Part shown: one piece after another, positions 59,029 through 64,000 of the stretch | Numbering within the stretch: the first letter of the stretch is position 1 | Layout: each line of letters begins with the position of its first letter | Assembly: GCF_003443735.1 (NCBI RefSeq) | Contig: NZ_CP031969.1 | Coordinates: 4,774,001 to 4,838,000, forward strand | DNA: 64,000 nucleotides | DNA from: Streptomyces sp. CC0208 | GTDB lineage: Bacteria; Actinomycetota; Actinomycetes; Streptomycetales; Streptomycetaceae | Direction of reading: 5' to 3' | Made by a program: the position numbers and the translations under genes | The notes under the pieces: model-generated | What the model saw: the letters and a program-made list of their open reading frames with translations, nothing else | What the model was told of the DNA's origin: nothing | The model's database searches: none

Positions 59029-59859
59029 TCACCCCGCCGCCACCCCACCCGGCGCCAACGCCCCCCACGCCACCGTCACTTCGCCCTGCCGCCACCGTGA
59101 AGGCACGTCTGTCACCGGCCAGTCGGTCGTCAGGTCCCGCACTGTTCGGATCCACCGTTGCCGGGCGCCGTAGGACGCGTAGGGCGCGGCGGCCGCCCAC
59201 GCGCGGTCGAAGTCGCGCAGGAAGGAGTGCACCGGCTCGCCCGGGACGTTGCGGTGGATCAGTGCCTTCGGCAGTCGCTCGGCCAGGTCGGAGGGGCGGT
59301 CCAGCGAGCCCAGCCGGGTCGCGAAGGTGACCGTCCGCGGTCCCTCGGGGCCGAGCGCGACCCACACGTGCCGGCGCCCGATCTCGTCGCAGGTCCCCTC
59401 GACGAGCAGCCCGCCGCGCGACCCGCGCGCCGGATCGGCCGGAGCCAGCCGGGCGCAGAGCCGCTCCCAGACGGCGGCCACCTCGGCCTCCTCGTACTGG
59501 CGCAGCACATTGGCCGCCCGGATGAGCAGCGGCCGCTGGGGGAGCGGGATCTCGAACCCGCCGTGTCGGAAGACGAGCCCCTCGCGTTCGTACGGCTTCG
59601 CGGCCGCCACCCGGGCCGGTTCGATCTCGACGCCGACCACGCGCGTGCGGGGGGCGTTCTCGCGGAGCCGGGCGAGCAGTTCCACGGCGGTCCAGGGTGC
59701 GGCACCGTAACCGAGGTCGACGGCGACCGGGTCGGCGGCGCGGCGCAGTTCGGTGCCGTGCGTGGCCGCGATCCAGCGGTCCATGCGGCGCAGGCGGTTG
59801 GGGTTGGTCGTCCCGCGCGTGACCGTGCCCACAGGGCGGGACGCGGCGCGGGATGTCAT
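59029..59859 (-). CDS. SAM-dependent methyltransferase-like protein
   Basis: The 276-residue protein has a class I methyltransferase motif I variant (VAVDLGYGAAPWTAVELLARL near 47), acidic beta-2 end VVGVEIEPARVAAAK and GLLVEGTCDEIGRRHVWVAL. TACCCT lies 7 bases before the ATG. The acceptor is unknown. It is divergent from mshA. Confidence 0.82.
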   Translation of the reverse strand: MTSRAASRPVGTVTRGTTNPNRLRRMDRWIAATHGTELRRAADPVAVDLGYGAAPWTAVELLARLRENAPRTRVVGVEIEPARVAAAKPYEREGLVFRHGGFEIPLPQRPLLIRAANVLRQYEEAEVAAVWERLCARLAPADPARGSRGGLLVEGTCDEIGRRHVWVALGPEGPRTVTFATRLGSLDRPSDLAERLPKALIHRNVPGEPVHSFLRDFDRAWAAAAPYASYGARQRWIRTVRDLTTDWPVTDVPSRWRQGEVTVAWGALAPGGVAAG

Positions 59860-59866
59860 GCCTAAG

Positions 59867-59872
59867 AGGGTA
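59867..59872 (-). promoter_or_regulatory. Candidate -10 of leaderless methyltransferase-like gene
   Basis: TACCCT on the minus strand lies 7 bases before the ATG. Confidence 0.5.
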
Positions 59873-60120
59873 TGCGGCGGGGACCCGGGTCACCGCGGGC
59901 GAGGCGTCCCCCCATCGCACCGCCCGCCCACCGCAGCGCCCACCGCCACACGCCCACCGCACGGCCAACGCACCCACCCATCGAACGGTTGAGCGACCCT
60001 CGGTAATACCTCGGCAAAAACCACCCCACCCGGAATGGGAATGCCACCCTCCGGTGTTCCCTCACTCGGAGGGTCCCCACGCCCTCCGTCCGGCATGCCC
60101 GCTGCAAGGAGGAACGCCAC

Positions 60121-61458
60121 GTGAGCCAGTACGTCAGCAGGCTCCAGCGTCGCTCCCAGACCGCACCCCACCGGTTGCGCCTGCACCGCCGCCCCCGCCG
60201 CGTCGCCATGCTCTCCGTGCACACCTCCCCGCTCCACCAGCCCGGCACCGGCGACGCGGGCGGCATGAACGTCTACATCGTCGAGCTCGCCCAGCGCCTC
60301 GCCGCGATCAACATCGAGGTCGAGATCTTCACGCGGGCGACGACCGGCGGCCTCCCGCCGACCGTCGAGATGGCCCCCGGCGTCCTGGTCCGCCACATCG
60401 ACGCGGGCCCCTACGAGGGCCTCAACAAGGAGGACCTCCCCGCCCAGCTGTGCGCCTTCACGCACGGTGTGATGCAGGCGTGGGCCGGCCACCGTCCCGG
60501 CTACTACGACCTCGTCCACTCGCACTACTGGCTCTCCGGCCACGTCGGCTGGCTCGCCGCCCAGCGCTGGGGCACCCCGCTCGTGCACGCCATGCACACC
60601 ATGGCCAAGGTCAAGAACGCCAACCTCGCCGACGGCGACACCCCCGAGCCCGCCGCCCGCGTCATCGGCGAGACCCAGATCGTCGCCGCCGCGGACCGCC
60701 TCATCGCGAACACCGCCGAGGAGCGCGAGGAACTCGTCCAGCACTACGCCGCCGACCCCGCCAAGGTCGCCGTCGTCCACCCCGGCGTGAACCTCGACCG
60801 CTTCCGCCCGGCGGACGGCCGAGCGGCGGCCCGGGCCCGCCTCGGTCTGCCCCAGGACGCCCTGATCCCCCTCTTCGCGGGCCGCATCCAGCCCCTGAAG
60901 GCCCCGGACATCCTCCTGCGAGCCGTGGCGGTCCTGCTCGACCGGCGCCCCGACCTGCGCTCCCGCATCCTCGTCCCGGTCGTCGGCGGCCTCAGCGGCA
61001 GCGGCCTCGCCAAGCCCGAGGGCCTGCAGAAACTGGCCTCCCGGCTCGGCATCGCCGATGTCGTACGGTTCCACCCGCCCGTCGGCCAGGAGCAGCTCGC
61101 CGACTGGTTCCGGGCCGCGTCCGTCCTGGTCATGCCCTCGTACAGCGAGTCCTTCGGCCTGGTCGCCATAGAGGCCCAGGCGGCCGGCACCCCGGTGCTC
61201 GCGGCGGCGGTCGGCGGGCTGCCGGTGGCCGTGGCCGACGGACAGACCGGTTTCCTGGTACGCGGGCACGATCCGGCCGCCTACGCGCGCGTGCTGCGCG
61301 ACTTCGCCGACAACCCGGCGCTCACGCCCCGCATGGGCGAGGCGGCCGCCCGGCACGCCCAGTTCTTCGGCTGGGACACCGCGGCCGCGGCGACGGCGGA
61401 CGTGTACGTGGCCGCGGCGCAGTCGCACCGGCGTCACGTACGCTCCCACCATGGCTGA
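60121..61458 (+). CDS. mshA: D-inositol-3-phosphate glycosyltransferase MshA
   Basis: MshA makes GlcNAc-inositol phosphate, the first step of mycothiol synthesis. The 445-residue GT4 enzyme has the MshA donor/acceptor patterns: SVHTSPLHQPGTGDAGGMNVY near 33, FTRATTGGLPP, HSHYWLSGHVGW, GRIQPLKAPDILLRA near 260 and SYSESFGLVAIEAQAAGTPV (E-x7-E) near 345. The GTG has AAGGAGG upstream. The YbjN gene overlaps its end by 8 bases. mshD is at 4997-5923. Confidence 0.95.
   Translation: MSQYVSRLQRRSQTAPHRLRLHRRPRRVAMLSVHTSPLHQPGTGDAGGMNVYIVELAQRLAAINIEVEIFTRATTGGLPPTVEMAPGVLVRHIDAGPYEGLNKEDLPAQLCAFTHGVMQAWAGHRPGYYDLVHSHYWLSGHVGWLAAQRWGTPLVHAMHTMAKVKNANLADGDTPEPAARVIGETQIVAAADRLIANTAEEREELVQHYAADPAKVAVVHPGVNLDRFRPADGRAAARARLGLPQDALIPLFAGRIQPLKAPDILLRAVAVLLDRRPDLRSRILVPVVGGLSGSGLAKPEGLQKLASRLGIADVVRFHPPVGQEQLADWFRAASVLVMPSYSESFGLVAIEAQAAGTPVLAAAVGGLPVAVADGQTGFLVRGHDPAAYARVLRDFADNPALTPRMGEAAARHAQFFGWDTAAAATADVYVAAAQSHRRHVRSHHG
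61439..61444 (+). promoter_or_regulatory. Candidate -10 of leaderless ybjN-like gene
   Basis: TACGCT inside the end of mshA lies 6 bases before the ATG at 61451. Confidence 0.45.
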
Positions 61459-61951
61459 GGCAGAGAAGGCGGCGCAGGTCATCGAGGGCGTCCTCAAGGA
61501 CACCGAGGTCGAGTGGGAGAGCCCCGCGCCCGGCAACTACGTCGTGCAGCTCCCCGGCACCCGCAAGCTGAAGACGACTGTCTCGCTCCTCGTCGGCCGC
61601 CACTCCCTGTCCCTGAACGCCTTCGTCATCCGCCACCCCGACGAGAACGAACCCGGCGTCCACCGCTGGCTCCTTGAGCGCAACCTCAAGCTGTACGGCG
61701 TGAGTTACGCCGTCGACCGGCTCGGCGACATCTACGTCACCGGCAAGCTCCCCCTCGCCGCGGTCACCGCCGACGAGGTCGACCGTCTCCTGGGCCAGGT
61801 CCTGGAGGCGGCCGACGGCAGCTTCAACACCCTGCTGGAGCTGGGTTTCGCCGCCGCGATCCGCAAGGAGTACGAATGGCGGGTGGCGCGGGGCGAGTCG
61901 ACACGCAACCTGGACGCGTTCGCCCATCTGACCCAGCGCTCCGAGGACTGA
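61451..61951 (+). CDS. YbjN domain protein
   Basis: The 166-residue protein has the YbjN/type III secretion chaperone-like fold pattern (RLGDIYVTGKLPLAAV, VDRLLGQVLEAADGSFNTLLELGF). It follows mshA in many actinobacteria; a link to mycothiol is not shown. Function unknown. Confidence 0.88.
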   Translation: MAEAEKAAQVIEGVLKDTEVEWESPAPGNYVVQLPGTRKLKTTVSLLVGRHSLSLNAFVIRHPDENEPGVHRWLLERNLKLYGVSYAVDRLGDIYVTGKLPLAAVTADEVDRLLGQVLEAADGSFNTLLELGFAAAIRKEYEWRVARGESTRNLDAFAHLTQRSED

Positions 61952-62154
61952 CCCCCGGGCTCCCTCCCGGAAGGTTCCTCGGCGGGTTCCTCGGTGTGCT
62001 CGTCGGGTGACGTGGAGGTGGGGCTGGGCTCGGTGCCGCCGGAGGTGCCGGCGTCCGAGGAACCGCCTCCGGGCACCCCCACGCTGCCGCCCGAACCCTC
62101 CTCCGGCGGGACGGAGCTCGACACAGACGTCTGAACGGTAGGGAGTTCTGTCGG

Positions 62155-63021
62155 TCATCCATGCCGGCGACGCTGACTCGCGCCGATCACCGGACGGACG
62201 CCTTCCGTGGATCTCCTGACGCCGGTGCGATAACGCCCCGGCGTCACCCCCACCAGCCGCTTGAAGTGCCGGGTGAGATGCGCCTGGTCGTGGAAACCGG
62301 TGAGCGCGGCGACCTCGGCGGGCCCCTGCCCCGCGAGCAGCAGCCGCCGGGCCCGGTCGACTCGGCGGGAGGTGAGGTACTGGTGCGGAGCGATGCCGTA
62401 GGCGGCACTGAACGCCCGTACGAGATGCGCCGGATGGGCCTGTACGACCCCTGCCGCCTCCTCCAGCGACAGCCCCTCCACAACTCGCTCGTCGAGGAGT
62501 TCGCGCAGTCGGCGGGCGAGGGCGGGGTCGCGGCGCACGGGCCCGTCGTACAGCGACGGCCGTAGAAGAGCCCTGAGCCGGTCGCCGATGAGCGTCAGCC
62601 TGCTCTCCGCCTCGAACTCCTCACCGGGCCTGGCCAGCGCCGTGTGCAACTGCCCCACCCGCTGCCGCAGTACGGGGTCCCGCAGGTCGGGGCCGTCGAC
62701 GGCGGGCCCGATGAGCTCGTCGCCGAGGTGGGTGTGGTCGAGGTAGAGAACCCGCTTGCGGAAGCCGTCGGGAGTGGCCGGGGAGCCGTTGTGCGGGACG
62801 TGCGGCGGCAGCAGCGACACGGTGTCGTCCGGCGTGCCGTGCTCGTGCCGGTCGAGGTCGTACCGTACGGCCCCGTCGTCCACGATGAGCAGCGTCCACG
62901 CCTCGTGCACGTGCATCGGATACGCGTACTCGGTGAAGTGGGCGTGGAAGACCTCGGTGACGCCCGGGACGGCCGGGCGCCACGCGGTGACGTCCTGCGT
63001 GGGCAGAGTGGTGGCCGCCAT
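62155..63021 (-). CDS. AraC family regulator
   Basis: ATG 63021 gives 288 residues. An AraC-type cupin (VFHAHFTEYAYPMHVHEAWTLLIVDDG) occupies residues 15-100 and two helix-turn-helix units (LSLEEAAGVVQAHPAHLVRAFSAAYG, AEVAALTGFHDQAHLTRHFKRLVGVTP) the C-terminus. TACGTT lies 6 bases before the ATG. It is divergent from the DUF2000 gene, which it may regulate. Confidence 0.92.
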   Translation of the reverse strand: MAATTLPTQDVTAWRPAVPGVTEVFHAHFTEYAYPMHVHEAWTLLIVDDGAVRYDLDRHEHGTPDDTVSLLPPHVPHNGSPATPDGFRKRVLYLDHTHLGDELIGPAVDGPDLRDPVLRQRVGQLHTALARPGEEFEAESRLTLIGDRLRALLRPSLYDGPVRRDPALARRLRELLDERVVEGLSLEEAAGVVQAHPAHLVRAFSAAYGIAPHQYLTSRRVDRARRLLLAGQGPAEVAALTGFHDQAHLTRHFKRLVGVTPGRYRTGVRRSTEGVRPVIGASQRRRHG

Positions 63022-63027
63022 GCAAAG

Positions 63028-63033
63028 AACGTA
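63028..63033 (-). promoter_or_regulatory. Candidate -10 of leaderless araC-type gene
   Basis: TACGTT on the minus strand lies 6 bases before the ATG. Confidence 0.5.
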
Positions 63034-63070
63034 CAAGACGAGGTCGTACGACGCCCGCCAGTCTCGTCCC

Positions 63071-63496
63071 ATGAGTACTGAACCCATCCGCTTCGACACC
63101 AAGATCGCCGTCCTGCTGCGCGAGGACCTGGAGACCTGGCAGCGCCTGAACGTCACCGCGTTCCTCGTCAGCGGCCTGGGCAGCCAGGCCCCCGAGGTGG
63201 TCGGCGAACCGTACGAGGACGCCGACGGTGTGCCCTATCTGCCGATGTTCCGGCAGCCCGTGCTGGTCTTCGAGGGCACGAAGGAGACGCTGACGGCGGC
63301 CCACGCGCGCGTGCTGTCCCGCTCGCTCCCGCGCGCGCTCTTCACGAGCGACCTGTTCTCGACGGGCAACGACCGGGACAACCGCGCGGCGGTACGGGCG
63401 GTGGCGACGGGCGAGCTGGACCTGGTGGGGCTCGCGGTGTACGGGCCGCGCAACGCCGTGGACAAGGTGCTCAAGGGCGCGCGGATGCATCCGTGA
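63071..63496 (+). CDS. DUF2000 family protein
   Basis: The 141-residue protein (MSTEPIRFDTKIAVLLREDL) has the DUF2000 pattern (KIAVLLREDLETWQRLNVTAFLVSG, GTKETLTAAHARVLSR, VGLAVYGPRNAVDKVLKG). AraC-DUF2000 divergent pairs are common in Streptomyces. The function is unknown. Confidence 0.87.
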   Translation: MSTEPIRFDTKIAVLLREDLETWQRLNVTAFLVSGLGSQAPEVVGEPYEDADGVPYLPMFRQPVLVFEGTKETLTAAHARVLSRSLPRALFTSDLFSTGNDRDNRAAVRAVATGELDLVGLAVYGPRNAVDKVLKGARMHP

Positions 63497-63497
63497 C

Positions 63498-63551
63498 GGA
63501 TCAGGCCGTACTGGCGGATCAGGTCGTACTGGCCGATCAGGCCGCACTGGC
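63498..63551. repeat. 18-bp tandem repeat, three copies
   Basis: GGATCAGGCCGTACTGGC and two variants stand at 63498, 63516 and 63534. They cover the junction of two converging genes and the last codons of the transporter. Confidence 0.85.
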
Positions 63552-64000
63552 CTCGGTGGCGACGGACTGCGCGGGTACGGCGACCTCGGCGGCCGTCTCC
63601 CCGGACAGGCGCCGCATCAGTGCCGCGTACCCCACCGCCGCCACCGTCCCGACGACCGCGCACAGTCCCCACAGCCACGGCGCCCCGAACCGATCGATGA
63701 CGAATCCGGACATCAGGGGTGCCACGAGGGCGGCGACGGACCAGGACAGGGTGTACATGCCCTGGTAGCGGCCGCGGCCGTGGGCGGGGGAGAGGCGGAC
63801 GACGAGCCCGGTCTGGGTGGGCGCGTTGATCATCTCGCCCAGGGTCCACACGCACACGGTGAGGGCGAACAGGCCCACCGACCCGGCGAAGGCGGTGAGC
63901 CCGAAGCCGTAGCCGGCGAGCAGCGACGACACGACGAGCAGCCGCTGCGGATCCCGGTCCTGGATGAACCGGGTCACCGGGATCTGGAGCGCGACGATCA
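63537..64000 (-). CDS. Major facilitator superfamily transporter, C-terminal part
   Basis: The last 154 codons of an MFS protein are visible; the start is past base 64000. Four or five membrane segments are present (LLVVSSLLAGYGFGLTAF, FALTVCVWTLGEMI, MYTLSWSVAALVAPLM, LWGLCAVVGTVAAVGYAAL). The RYQGMY block between segments is typical of drug-efflux MFS proteins of the MdtH type. The substrate is unknown. Confidence 0.88.
   Translation of the reverse strand, partial: IVALQIPVTRFIQDRDPQRLLVVSSLLAGYGFGLTAFAGSVGLFALTVCVWTLGEMINAPTQTGLVVRLSPAHGRGRYQGMYTLSWSVAALVAPLMSGFVIDRFGAPWLWGLCAVVGTVAAVGYAALMRRLSGETAAEVAVPAQSVATEASAA

Noticed and set aside
60000..60120. CGCCCACCGC-type repeats upstream of mshA as a regulatory array
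   Set aside because: The repetition at about 59920-59980 is short, imperfect and consistent with simple low-complexity GC-rich DNA.
61952..62134. In-frame open stretch after the YbjN stop (Pro/Glu/Ser-rich), and an open minus-strand frame over it
   Set aside because: Neither has a start with a ribosome binding site, both are low-complexity, and readthrough of the TGA has no visible signal.
1..64000. CRISPR arrays, tRNA, rRNA, insertion sequences or prophage
   Set aside because: I found no regular spaced repeats, cloverleaf sequences with CCA-type ends, transposase motifs or phage structural genes.

Overview
The window is a high-GC actinobacterial chromosome segment, almost certainly Streptomyces. 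The evidence is the strong G/C bias at third codon positions, the many GTG starts, and a set of lineage-typical genes: mycothiol biosynthesis (mshD, mshA), the nitrogen regulator glnR, a Nur-type Fur regulator, the anti-WhiG factor rsiG, a devE/devA/devB developmental cluster and numerous MshA/MprAB/HBHA-type neighbours. From memory, the gene order follows the S. coelicolor core region running from about mshD through glnR, cysA, nur, rsiG and devA to mshA. I see no tRNA, rRNA, CRISPR array, transposase or prophage.

Layout. 1-4.6 kb: a 5'-truncated ECF sigma factor, a zinc-finger membrane anti-sigma candidate and an ABC transporter with two membrane subunits. 4.6-9.1 kb: mshD with a small partner, a secreted 5'-nucleotidase and a frameshifted DUF2993 gene. 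9.1-11.7 kb: an AT-rich island with three paralogous, extremely basic 37-46-residue peptides followed by an exporter-type ABC transporter. 11.7-19.6 kb: a Uma2 protein, an Imm49 protein, a secreted pectate lyase-pectin methylesterase fusion, a possibly pore-forming secreted protein and an MprAB-like two-component system. 19.7-28.4 kb: an HtrA-like protease, a LacI regulator, glnR, a hydrolase, a MoaD-like protein, DUF1416 and the rhodanese cysA with a Cys-containing leader peptide, then an LmeA-like DUF2993 protein. 28.5-36.6 kb: a degenerate repeat tract, DsrE, three tandem paralogous membrane-anchored proteins, nitrobindin, nur, ygfZ, dtd, rsiG and a GNAT pseudogene.

36.8-44.3 kb is a regulatory cluster: two divergent pairs of a small membrane protein and a DevA-type GntR regulator, devB, two further DevA-like GntR paralogues and a large fused phosphotransferase. 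Palindromes are shared between the promoter regions. 44.3-53.4 kb is more accessory: TetR, a HelD-like helicase, a nitroreductase-hemerythrin fusion, RraA-like, HAD, methyltransferase and VOC proteins, a frameshifted gene and an ArsR-SRPBCC-DHFR operon. 53.6-55.5 kb carries an XRE-HBHA-DUF2516 trio whose order matches mycobacteria. 55.6-64 kb: a SpoIIE-type phosphatase with a receiver domain, an NlpC/P60 hydrolase, a methyltransferase, mshA, YbjN, AraC, DUF2000 and a truncated MFS transporter.

Many genes have a TANNNT element 6-7 bases before an ATG or GTG, which is the signature of leaderless transcripts. The strongest candidates for something undescribed are the basic-peptide/ABC island (9.26-11.65 kb), the expanded DevA-type cluster with its shared dyads and small membrane proteins (36.8-44.3 kb), and the three-paralogue membrane operon (29.45-32.46 kb).
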